Below, piece by piece: positions 1-8,437 of a stretch of 57,124 nt of DNA. The stretch is from Methylocaldum sp. 14B (GTDB lineage Bacteria; Pseudomonadota; Gammaproteobacteria; Methylococcales; Methylococcaceae). The number at the start of each line of letters is the position of its first letter. The stretch's first letter is position 1. Both the position numbers and the translations under genes were made by a program. The DNA lies in the NCBI RefSeq assembly GCF_002005105.1, contig NZ_MSCV01000043.1, forward strand, positions 1 to 57,124. Direction: 5' to 3'. The notes under the pieces are model-generated. The model had not been told where the DNA came from. It ran no database searches and was given only the letters and a program-made list of their open reading frames with translations.

Positions 1-2
1 TT

Positions 3-3000
3 AAGGCTAAGGAGCAGGACAAGACACCGCGCACCCGTGCCATCGTCATCTATCCGATGAACGCGCTGGCAAATAGTCAGCTCGAAGAACTCGATAAGTT
101 TTTGCATGATTACCCGGATGGACAGCGGCCGTTCTCGGTAGCCCGTTACACTGGACAGGAGACACAGACCGAACGCACCGCCATTGCCGATAACCCGCCG
201 GACATTCTTCTGACCAATTTCATGATGCTGGAGCTCATCCTGACGCGTTTCGACGAGGATGACCGACGCGTGGTCGAACATTGTCATGGCCTGGAGTTCC
301 TGATCCTCGATGAGTTGCATACATACCGCGGTCGGCAGGGGGCGGATGTCGCATTGTTGGTTCGTCGCCTGCGAGAGCGTTTGCAAGCCGATGCCTTGGT
401 CTGTATCGGCACCTCGGCAACCATGTCGAACGCAGGTAGTCACGCCGACCGCAACAAAACCGTAGCAGAGGTGGCCAGCAAGCTCTTCGGTGTCAGCATT
501 ACCGAGCAGGATATCATCGGAGAGACATTAGAGCGGGTAACGGACCCTCTCAAGGACGTGTCTTCCATACAGGCGCAACTCTATTCGGCAGTGACTCGGC
601 AGGTTTTTGAGTGGGGTGATTTTGACGCGTTTCGATCCGATCCCCTGGCAATTTGGGTAGAACTCAATCTGGGCATTGAACTCCCGGACGATGAGCCACC
701 GCGCCGCGCCAAGCCCATGACGCTGCAAGCAGCCAGCCAGAAACTGGCCCAGGACTGCGGAAGCACCGTTGAAGAAGCGCGTAATGGTTTACAGCGTTTT
801 CTGATTGCCGCACACGAGGTCCAGACCCCGCAAGGCCGGCCACCTTTTGCCTTCAAGCTCCATCAGTTCATCAGCGGCCCCGGTAAAGTGCTCGCCACGC
901 TCGAAGCGCAAGGCAAGCGCCACATTACGCTGGATGCCCAACGCTTTGCGCCGGGCCGCCAAGACGAAGGCGTTCAGCTGTACCCTGTGCATTTCTGCCG
1001 TGACTGCGGTCAGGAATACCACCCTGTCTGGAGGTCAAGGCAAGACCCTGCCCGCTATCGGCCGCGAGAGATCGACGACATCGCCTCGGAGGACCGGGAC
1101 GACATGGCGTATGGATTCCTATGTCCCGTTCGGGCAAGCCAACAGTACCGGGGGCAATTGGAGGACTTGCCGGAAACCTGGCTGGATCTCAGTCGAGCCG
1201 AACCCAAAGTCAAACAGAATTACAAGAAAGCCGTGCCATATCGGGTAACGGTCGATACGCAAGGCAGCGAAGGCGGCGGCGAACAGTACTGGTACATCCC
1301 CGGCAAATTCCGCTTCTGCCTGAGCTGCGGTCAAGTTCACGAAGCCCACGGCAAAGACATCAACCGCCTATCCAGCCTCTCGGGTGAAGGCCGCTCGTCT
1401 GCAACCACCATCCTCACACTCAGCGCACTACGTCAGCTCTTTACCGAGACCGAGTCCGCACTCCCGGGACAACCCGATCCACGCAAGTTGCTCGGCTTTA
1501 CCGACAACCGCCAGGATGCTGCCCTGCAAGCCGGGCACTTCAATGACTTCGTTTTCCTGCTGACTTTGCGCTCCGGACTGATCGGCGCTTTACAGGTCAG
1601 CAACGGCGAGTTGAATGAGGAGCAACTGGCGGATGCGGTCTTCAAGGCGCTGGGCTTTGACCAACTCGATGAAGCGACCCTCGTCGAGTACCTGCGCACG
1701 CCAAAGCTCATGGGTCTAGCGCGGCAGGAAGCACAACGGACGCTGCGCTTCATCATCGGCTATCGGCTGCTGCGCGATCTCCGCCGCGGTTGGCGATTCA
1801 ACAACCCGAATCTCGATCAACTCGGCCTGCTCGCCATTCGCTACCGTAGCCTGGACGAGTTTTGCGCCGACGATTCGGCATTCACCAAGAGCGCCACGCT
1901 CGCCAAGCTGAGTGCTGGCCATCGTGCGGCTTTGTGTCAACTCATCTTCGATGCCATGCGCGGCAGTCTCTGTCTGGAAAGCCGCTATCTGGATGCCGTC
2001 GAGCAGGATAAGGCCCGCACCAGCGCCTATTCCTACCTGAACGACCGTTGGGCTTTTGCGCCGGACGAACAACTGGAAACCGCGAAGTATCTGATTCTCG
2101 GTAAACGCCCGGAGTACAGGGGTAAGCCACGGACCGACCTCGTTACCGGAGGGCCACGCTCGCGCCTGTTGCGCCGAATAAAATCGGCCGGCTTTTGGAA
2201 ACAAACCGCCTTCGCCGGCCAGATTCCGCTATGGAAAGATCCGGAGTGGACTGAACTGGTTGAAGCCTTGCTTCAGGCTGCCAACCTATATGGCTATGTG
2301 CAAAAACACCCGATCGAGCAACAATTGGTCGGTTGGCGTCTGAATGCGGCGGCGCTGGACTGGCGCCTGACCGCCGATGAGATGCCGGTCGAAGACAGCC
2401 GCGTCAATTTATTCTTTCGCGAACTCTACCTGAATGTCGCTGATTTGCTGCGCCGGCCCGGCCACCCTCTGTTTGATTTCGAAGCGCAGGAGCACACCGC
2501 GCAGGTCGATGCGTCCCGCCGCCAATGGCTGGAGCAGCGTTTCCGCTACACCGAAAAGGATCGCCAGGACTGGGCCAGTAATCCGGCGCACGAAGCCCCG
2601 CTGGAACGGCTTCCCGTCATGTTCTGCTCGCCCACCATGGAACTGGGCGTCGACATTTCCGCGCTCAACACGGTCTATCTTCGCAATGTGCCGCCCACAC
2701 CGGCCAATTATGCACAACGCAGCGGCCGGGCCGGGCGTTCCGGCCAGCAAGCCCTGGTCATTACCTACTGTGCCTCGTTGAGTCCGCACGATCAATGGTT
2801 CTTCCACCATGCCGACGAGATGGTGCATGGTGTAGTACGGGCGCCTACACTGGATTTGGTCAACCGCGATCTGGTTGAAAGTCATCTTCACGCGGTCTGG
2901 CTGGCATGCGCGCAAGTCGAACTGGATTCCAGCATCGCGCCCATGCTCGACCTCGATCAGCCGGACAAGCCGCTGATCAAGCATTACTACGACTGCCTCA

Positions 3001-4907
3001 ATGACCCAGCGGTGCAGGAGCGGGCGCAAGAAGCTGCGGCCCGCGTTATCGATCAGCTTCGAAATGAACTCGATGGCAGCGACTGGTTCTCGCCGGCCTA
3101 TGTTCGGCAGGTGATCGAACAAGCACCGCAACGTTTCTCCAAAGCCCTGGAACGTTGGCGTGTGTTATTCGATGCCACCCGCACGCAAATGAGCATGGCC
3201 GATCAGATCGTCAAGAGTCACACGGCTTCTCACAGCGAGAGGCAAAACGCCCAACGTCGTTATAGTGACGCAGCACGTCAATACGCCGTGTTGCTCAAGA
3301 GCGGTAATACCCAGAATTCTGATTTTTACACCTATCGCTACCTGGCCAGCCAAGGATTCCTGCCTGGGTACAATTTCCCCCGCCTGCCGCTGATGGCCTG
3401 GATTCCCGCCACTGGCAGCAAGGGTGGTACGGGCCAGGATGACGAAGGCAGCATGGTCAGTCGCCCGCGTTTTTTGGCGCTTTCCGAGTTTGGCCCGCGC
3501 AGCCTCATCTACCACCAGGGTCGGACGTACCGCGTGGTACGAGCCAAGCTCAACGTGGGGTCGGCCGACCACATCTCCGGCAACAGCCAGTTGGCCACCA
3601 TCTCATCATTGATTTGCAGCCAATGTGGCTACGGCCATCTGGGCGAACCTGGCGGCGCTCACCCCGTGGTCAACACCTGTGAAAACTGTGATGCTCTGCT
3701 GACCGAGCACGACTGGGTACGCGAGCTTTACCGCATCGAGACCGTCGAAACCGTGCCCGTCGAACGTATTTCCATCAACGACGAAGAGCGGCAGCGCCAA
3801 GGCTTCGAGCTCCAGACCACCTATCGTTTCCTACCGGGGCCGGATGGGGTCGTCCAAAAGCGCAAGGCAATCGTCACAAGCGGTGACGAGATATTAGCCG
3901 AGCTGACTTATGCGCCGGCTGCACGCCTGTGGCGGATCAATCGCGGCTGGCGCCGCCGCAAGGACAAGGAACAACTCGGTTTTTACATCAATCCGATCAC
4001 CGGCACTTGGAGCAAGCAGGATGCTCCCGACGACAGTGACGAGGGCGGTAACGATGAAGCCCTGCTCGACAAAGTGCCTAATCAGCGCATCGTTCCATTC
4101 GTCGAGGATCACCGTAACCTGCTGATCCTGGCGCCGCTGCATCCATTACCAATTGAGACCATGGCCACCTTGCAGGCGGCGCTCAAGCGCGGCATCGAGA
4201 TGACGTTTCAGATCGAGGAATCAGAACTGGTGGCGGAACCGTTGCTCAAGGCCGACCAGCGTCAGGCACTTTTGTTCTATGAAGCGGCGGAGGGTGGCGC
4301 AGGTGTTCTCACCCGGCTGGCCAGCGAGCCCGCCAGCCTGGCGCAAGTCGCTAGCAATGCCTTGCAGCTCATGCACCACAGAGCGCCGCAAGGGCTGTGG
4401 CAGCTGGACGAGTTATCGAGCTTGGAGCAGACCGACACCCTGGGCAACCGCATCTGCGAGGCCGGGTGCTATCAGTGTCTGCTCTCTTATTTCAACCAGC
4501 CGGACCACGAGCACATCAACCGCCGCGATACCGATGCGCTCAAGCTGTTGGTGGCGCTTGCCAATGCCGAGGTGCAACCGCCCAAGCCGGCGCAAAGCGC
4601 CGAACCGGCCGTCACGGCCCGAATTGGAGACAATGGCCGACTCGACCAGTGGCTGCAGGCACTTGCGGATGGCGGCTTGAACCCGCCGGACGCGACCCAG
4701 GTTACCGTCAATCAGGGCGCCGCCACTGCCGCCGGCCAGTACAAAGCTACCCGAGCACTGGTTTTTCTTGAACCAATATCGCCCGAGCTACAGAGCCTGC
4801 TGACCGATAAAGGCTGGCAAGTGCTCGACTTTTCCGATCCGGGCCAATGGCCCGCTCAATTTTCCACCCATGCCGACGTGTTCGGCCCGCACGAAAAACA
4901 ACAATGA
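3..4907 (+). CDS. DEAH-box helicase with C-terminal DUF1998 (DISARM/Druantia-like), 5' partial
   Basis: The reading frame is open to the left edge, so the N terminus and Walker A lie outside; about 1,634 residues are visible. Superfamily 2 helicase motifs appear in order: motif Ia (YPMNALANSQ) at the very start, a DELH box (ILDELHTYRG) near residue 110, motif III GTSATMS, and motif VI (QRSGRAGRSG) near residue 905. Several cysteine pairs suggest zinc binding (CRDCGQEY, CLSCGQVH, CSQCGYGH with CENC), and the C terminus has the DUF1998-type block CEAGCYQCLLSYFNQ. Helicases with DUF1998 are parts of DISARM (DrmA/DrmB) and Druantia (DruE); here both parts sit in one chain. The stop overlaps the next start (ATGA), so the SNF2 helicase is probably co-translated. 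Role as an anti-phage nucleic-acid translocase is inferred. The exact system name is uncertain. Confidence 0.85.
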   Translation, partial: KAKEQDKTPRTRAIVIYPMNALANSQLEELDKFLHDYPDGQRPFSVARYTGQETQTERTAIADNPPDILLTNFMMLELILTRFDEDDRRVVEHCHGLEFLILDELHTYRGRQGADVALLVRRLRERLQADALVCIGTSATMSNAGSHADRNKTVAEVASKLFGVSITEQDIIGETLERVTDPLKDVSSIQAQLYSAVTRQVFEWGDFDAFRSDPLAIWVELNLGIELPDDEPPRRAKPMTLQAASQKLAQDCGSTVEEARNGLQRFLIAAHEVQTPQGRPPFAFKLHQFISGPGKVLATLEAQGKRHITLDAQRFAPGRQDEGVQLYPVHFCRDCGQEYHPVWRSRQDPARYRPREIDDIASEDRDDMAYGFLCPVRASQQYRGQLEDLPETWLDLSRAEPKVKQNYKKAVPYRVTVDTQGSEGGGEQYWYIPGKFRFCLSCGQVHEAHGKDINRLSSLSGEGRSSATTILTLSALRQLFTETESALPGQPDPRKLLGFTDNRQDAALQAGHFNDFVFLLTLRSGLIGALQVSNGELNEEQLADAVFKALGFDQLDEATLVEYLRTPKLMGLARQEAQRTLRFIIGYRLLRDLRRGWRFNNPNLDQLGLLAIRYRSLDEFCADDSAFTKSATLAKLSAGHRAALCQLIFDAMRGSLCLESRYLDAVEQDKARTSAYSYLNDRWAFAPDEQLETAKYLILGKRPEYRGKPRTDLVTGGPRSRLLRRIKSAGFWKQTAFAGQIPLWKDPEWTELVEALLQAANLYGYVQKHPIEQQLVGWRLNAAALDWRLTADEMPVEDSRVNLFFRELYLNVADLLRRPGHPLFDFEAQEHTAQVDASRRQWLEQRFRYTEKDRQDWASNPAHEAPLERLPVMFCSPTMELGVDISALNTVYLRNVPPTPANYAQRSGRAGRSGQQALVITYCASLSPHDQWFFHHADEMVHGVVRAPTLDLVNRDLVESHLHAVWLACAQVELDSSIAPMLDLDQPDKPLIKHYYDCLNDPAVQERAQEAAARVIDQLRNELDGSDWFSPAYVRQVIEQAPQRFSKALERWRVLFDATRTQMSMADQIVKSHTASHSERQNAQRRYSDAARQYAVLLKSGNTQNSDFYTYRYLASQGFLPGYNFPRLPLMAWIPATGSKGGTGQDDEGSMVSRPRFLALSEFGPRSLIYHQGRTYRVVRAKLNVGSADHISGNSQLATISSLICSQCGYGHLGEPGGAHPVVNTCENCDALLTEHDWVRELYRIETVETVPVERISINDEERQRQGFELQTTYRFLPGPDGVVQKRKAIVTSGDEILAELTYAPAARLWRINRGWRRRKDKEQLGFYINPITGTWSKQDAPDDSDEGGNDEALLDKVPNQRIVPFVEDHRNLLILAPLHPLPIETMATLQAALKRGIEMTFQIEESELVAEPLLKADQRQALLFYEAAEGGAGVLTRLASEPASLAQVASNALQLMHHRAPQGLWQLDELSSLEQTDTLGNRICEAGCYQCLLSYFNQPDHEHINRRDTDALKLLVALANAEVQPPKPAQSAEPAVTARIGDNGRLDQWLQALADGGLNPPDATQVTVNQGAATAAGQYKATRALVFLEPISPELQSLLTDKGWQVLDFSDPGQWPAQFSTHADVFGPHEKQQ

Positions 4908-7690
4908 CCACTCTCGAACACGACTTCATGCCCGGTAATCTCGTTCGCGCCCGGGGCCGCGAATGGGTGGTGCAAAGCGAATCGCGTCGCGACTGGCTGC
5001 GCCTGCGTCCCTTGGGCGGTGCCGACGACGACATCGTTGCCCTGATTCCCGAACTGGAATTGCAACCGGTCGAGCCCGCCACATTTCCCTGGCCGGAGCC
5101 CGATCAAGCCGGCAATCACGCCGCCGCCTTGCTGCTCCGCGATGCCCTGCGCCTCAAACTGCGCGCCGGCGGCGGGCCGTTCCGCTCATTCGGCAATATC
5201 GCCGTCGAGCCGCGCGGCTACCAATTGGTGCCGTTGTTGATGGCCTTGCGCCTGACAACTGTGCGTCTGTTGATTGCCGACGACGTGGGCATCGGCAAAA
5301 CCATAGAAGCCGGCCTGATCGCCCGCGAATTGATCGATCGTGGCGAAATCGCCCGTCTGGCCGTGCTCTGCCCGCCGCATCTGGTCGAGCAATGGCAAAG
5401 CGAGCTGGAAACCCGCTTCAATCTGCATGCGGTAGCGTTGACGGCCAGTTCGGCTTCGCGCATCGAGCGCAACCTGCCTCATGGCATCAGCCTCTTCGAT
5501 CATTACCCCGTGGTAGTGGTCAGCCTGGACTACATCAAGAGCGAGCGTCACCGGGAACATTTCCTCGCCATCGCGCCGGAATGCATCATCGTCGACGAGG
5601 CCCACACCTGCGCCGCCAGTGGGCAGGGCAAACAATTGCGGTTTGAATTACTGCAACGGCTGGCGCAAGATTCGCACCGCCACCTGCTGCTACTGACGGC
5701 CACCCCGCACTCCGGCGACGAAAGCGCGTTCTACAACCTGTTATCGCTGCTCGATGCGCGCTTTGCCGCGCTGCAAGGCCGCCTATCCTCCGGCGATCCA
5801 CTGCGCCAGGAACTGGCCCGTCATTTCGTGCAGCGTCGCCGCAAGGACATCGCCGAATGGCAAGCGGAAACCGGCGACGGCCGAGGTTTCCCACGCCGCA
5901 TGAAAACCGAGGTCACCTACCCGCTCAGCGGCGACTGGGGGGCATTCTTCGATAATGTACAGAGCTACTGCCGCGAGCTGGCCGAAAGCATCGAGCAGTC
6001 CGGCGGCGGCAGCGCCCGCCTGATCTGGTATGCCACGCTCGCCCTGTTGCGCTGTGTCGCTTCCTCGCCGGCGGCTGCGGTCAAAGCCCTGACCACCCGC
6101 CTGGAAGGCGGTGTGGAAACCGACGAACTGCTCACCGATGAGCGCCTGCACGATGGCCAAGCGGACGATCTCGGTAGCAGCGACCTCGAACCCCCGGCCC
6201 AATTGCAGGACGCCAGCCGCCTGCAAGCCCTGATTGCCGAGGCGCAGCGCCTCTCCGGCAAAGCGGGCGATCCCAAGCTCGCCGCGCTGATCCGGCATCT
6301 CGAAGCCCTGCTGGAAGACGGCTACCAGCCGGTGGTGTTCTGCCGCTACGTCGCTACCGCCCACTATGTGGCCGAGCACTTGCGCAAAGCCTTCCCGAAA
6401 ACCGGCGTGGAAGCCGTGACCGGCGAATATACCCCGGAGGAACGCCGCGAGCGGGTCGAGGCGATGGAGGAAAACGAATCGCGCATCCTGGTCGCCACCG
6501 ACTGCCTCTCCGAAGGGATCAATCTCCAACACCTGTTCACCGCCGTCATCCATTACGATCTCGCCTGGAATCCCACCCGCCATGAACAACGCGAAGGCCG
6601 TGTCGACCGTTTCGGCCAGCGCGCCGGCGAAGTACGCTGCACGCTGCTCTGGGGCCAGGACAATCCGGTGGATGGCTTCGTGCTCAACGTGATTCTGCGC
6701 AAGGGCGAGGCTATCCAGCGAGAGCTTGGCGTGTTGGTGCCGCTGCCCGAAGACGAAGTGCGCATCAACCAGGCCTTAGTCAAGGCCGCGCTGATGAAAC
6801 GTAGTGAAACTCAACGCCAGGGGCCGCAGCAGATGAGTTTCGACTTCGGCGAGCCCGAGCGGATCCTCGCGCCGCTGGAAGCCCAGTGGAAGGACGCGCT
6901 GGAAAAAGCCAAGGCCAATCGCACGGTGTTTGCCCAGCGCCGCATTCGCCCTGACGAAGTGTTGCCGGAATGGCAAAAGCAACAAGAAGCCCTCGGCACC
7001 CAAGCGGATGTTCGGCGCTTTGTGCAGAGCGCCTGCGCCCGCTTGAATGCCCCGCTGGAGCCGGCGCCCAGGCAGCAATTCCGGCTATTGCCCCAGCATC
7101 TGCCTGAAGCGCTGAAGCAGCGCCTGGCCGACGAAGGCATTACCAAGCCGCTGCTCATCGATTTTCACGAACTGCACCGCAGCCATCCGCTGGTCTCAAT
7201 ACTGGCCGAACATTTGCTGGAAGACAGCCTGACCGGCGAACGCCCGGTCGCCGCCCGCTGTGCCGCCACCCTGACCGAGGCGGTGGACGTGGTCACCACG
7301 GTGTACCTGCTGCGCCTGCGCCACCAACTCGGCTACGTGCGCCGCCGCGAACCCTTCCAGATGATGGCCGAGGAAACCGTGGCGCTGGCCGTGCGAGGCC
7401 GCAGCCAGCCGCAATGGCTCAGCGACGACAGCGTGGCCCGGCTGCTCGAATGCACCCCCAGCGGCAACCTGCCGGCGGAAACCCTGCGGCGCGAAATCCG
7501 TACCGCGCTGGACTTTCTCGCCGGCCACCCGCGGCAGCTCCAAGCGCTGGCCGAGCAGCGCGCCAAGGCCCTGCTGGAAGATCACCAGCGCGTGCGCGAA
7601 GCCGCCCGCGATATCGGCCAATACAGCGTCCAGGCCTGCCTGCCGGTGGATGTGATGGGCGTTTATGTATTGTTACCGGACGCGCTGTGA
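4904..7690 (+). CDS. SNF2/HepA-type DEAH helicase (DrmD-like)
   Basis: A 928-residue SNF2-family ATPase. Walker A is GIGKTIEAG near residue 130, the DEAH box is IIVDEAHTCA, motif III is LLLTATPHSG, and the C-terminal lobe has VATDCLSEGINLQ (motif V) and REGRVDRFGQ (motif VI). The ATG at 4904 overlaps the upstream stop by four bases, which is why I prefer it to the longer frame starting at 4847. This arrangement, DUF1998 helicase, SNF2 helicase, then adenine methyltransferase, matches the logic of class 1 DISARM, where DrmD is the SNF2-like subunit. The stop codon lies at the edge of a GGCGAAT-type repeat, so the last residues may have been altered by its insertion. Likely DNA translocation in defence; function is inferred from family and context. 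Confidence 0.85.
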   Translation: MTTLEHDFMPGNLVRARGREWVVQSESRRDWLRLRPLGGADDDIVALIPELELQPVEPATFPWPEPDQAGNHAAALLLRDALRLKLRAGGGPFRSFGNIAVEPRGYQLVPLLMALRLTTVRLLIADDVGIGKTIEAGLIARELIDRGEIARLAVLCPPHLVEQWQSELETRFNLHAVALTASSASRIERNLPHGISLFDHYPVVVVSLDYIKSERHREHFLAIAPECIIVDEAHTCAASGQGKQLRFELLQRLAQDSHRHLLLLTATPHSGDESAFYNLLSLLDARFAALQGRLSSGDPLRQELARHFVQRRRKDIAEWQAETGDGRGFPRRMKTEVTYPLSGDWGAFFDNVQSYCRELAESIEQSGGGSARLIWYATLALLRCVASSPAAAVKALTTRLEGGVETDELLTDERLHDGQADDLGSSDLEPPAQLQDASRLQALIAEAQRLSGKAGDPKLAALIRHLEALLEDGYQPVVFCRYVATAHYVAEHLRKAFPKTGVEAVTGEYTPEERRERVEAMEENESRILVATDCLSEGINLQHLFTAVIHYDLAWNPTRHEQREGRVDRFGQRAGEVRCTLLWGQDNPVDGFVLNVILRKGEAIQRELGVLVPLPEDEVRINQALVKAALMKRSETQRQGPQQMSFDFGEPERILAPLEAQWKDALEKAKANRTVFAQRRIRPDEVLPEWQKQQEALGTQADVRRFVQSACARLNAPLEPAPRQQFRLLPQHLPEALKQRLADEGITKPLLIDFHELHRSHPLVSILAEHLLEDSLTGERPVAARCAATLTEAVDVVTTVYLLRLRHQLGYVRRREPFQMMAEETVALAVRGRSQPQWLSDDSVARLLECTPSGNLPAETLRREIRTALDFLAGHPRQLQALAEQRAKALLEDHQRVREAARDIGQYSVQACLPVDVMGVYVLLPDAL

Positions 7691-7711
7691 ATGGCGAGTG
7701 GTGGTCGAATG
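7687..7711 (+). repeat. Short copy of the GGCGAAT-type repeat at the end of the SNF2 gene
   Basis: The sequence TGAATGGCGAGTGGTGG is the same unit that recurs inside the methyltransferase gene downstream. The TGA stop of the helicase gene is the first three bases of this copy. Only one arm is present, with no complementary arm nearby. Confidence 0.6.
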
Positions 7712-7753
7712 CGCTATAAATGTGACCATTCTAGTCATGCACGGGAGGCTATC

Positions 7754-8002
7754 ATGCATACCTGGCCGCTCAATGAAGCCAAAGCCAAAATGTCGGCGCT
7801 GCTCCGGGAAGCCCAGCACAGCCCGCAGGAAATCACCTCGCACGGCAAATCCGTTGCTGTCGTGCTCTCGCGCGAGCAATTCGACCAACTGGCCCAACGA
7901 CAAAAATCCCTCGTCGAGTTCATGCGTCAATCCCCCCTTTGGGGCGATGAAGATCTTGCTCTGGAGCGGGACCGCAGTCTCACGCGAGAGGTCTCGTTTT
8001 GA
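7754..8002 (+). CDS. Phd/YefM-family antitoxin
   Basis: An 82-residue protein starting with HTWPLNEAKAKMSALLREA, the typical Phd/YefM N-terminal DNA-binding fold, followed by ITSHGKSVAVVLSREQFDQL. The ATG at 7754 is chosen because a GGGAGG ribosome site lies just upstream (7743-7748); the frame extends further upstream without such a site. It overlaps the toxin start by four bases (TTGA). Such antitoxins neutralise the partner toxin and repress their own operon. It sits between the SNF2 helicase and the methyltransferase, in the same direction, so it may act as an addiction module that stabilises the defence operon (inference). Confidence 0.85.
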   Translation: MHTWPLNEAKAKMSALLREAQHSPQEITSHGKSVAVVLSREQFDQLAQRQKSLVEFMRQSPLWGDEDLALERDRSLTREVSF

Positions 8003-8415
8003 GCTATTTGATCGATACCAATGTGCTCTCCGAACTGCGGCGCAAGAATCCCAACCCGCGACTGGTCGACTGGCTGGCCGCCAAACCCGCCAGCCAGTTA
8101 TACCTCAGCGTGTTGACACTGGGCGAAATACGCAAGGGCATCGAGGCATGTCCCGATGCCTTCCGTCGTCAAATTCTGCTCGACTGGCTGGAAACCGAGC
8201 TTCCTGCATTTTTCTTCGGCCGCGTTTTACCCATCGACGCGGCGATTGCCGATCGCTGGGGGCGCGTGCTCGCCCGGGCAGGCCGGCCCTTGCCGGCCAT
8301 CGACAGCCTGATCGCCGCGACGGCCCTTGAACATGACCTGACGCTGGTCACACGTAACATCCGCGATTTTGAACAGATCCCCGTCGAACTGTTCAATCCC
8401 TGGGATAGTCCCTGA
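7999..8415 (+). CDS. PIN-domain toxin (VapC/FitB type)
   Basis: A 138-residue PIN-domain ribonuclease. The first acidic residue is in SYLIDTNVLSELRRK, and the C-terminal acidic cluster is in AIDSLIAATALEHDLTLVTRN followed by RDFE, the standard VapC/FitB pattern. Translation begins at a TTG that overlaps the antitoxin stop (TTGA), which implies coupled translation. Toxins of this family cleave RNA in the cytoplasm when the labile antitoxin is lost. The methyltransferase start follows 22 bases after the stop, so the pair sits inside the defence operon and does not interrupt its direction. Confidence 0.88.
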   Translation: MSYLIDTNVLSELRRKNPNPRLVDWLAAKPASQLYLSVLTLGEIRKGIEACPDAFRRQILLDWLETELPAFFFGRVLPIDAAIADRWGRVLARAGRPLPAIDSLIAATALEHDLTLVTRNIRDFEQIPVELFNPWDSP

Positions 8416-8437
8416 TCTTTACCCACCGCCCTCCAAC

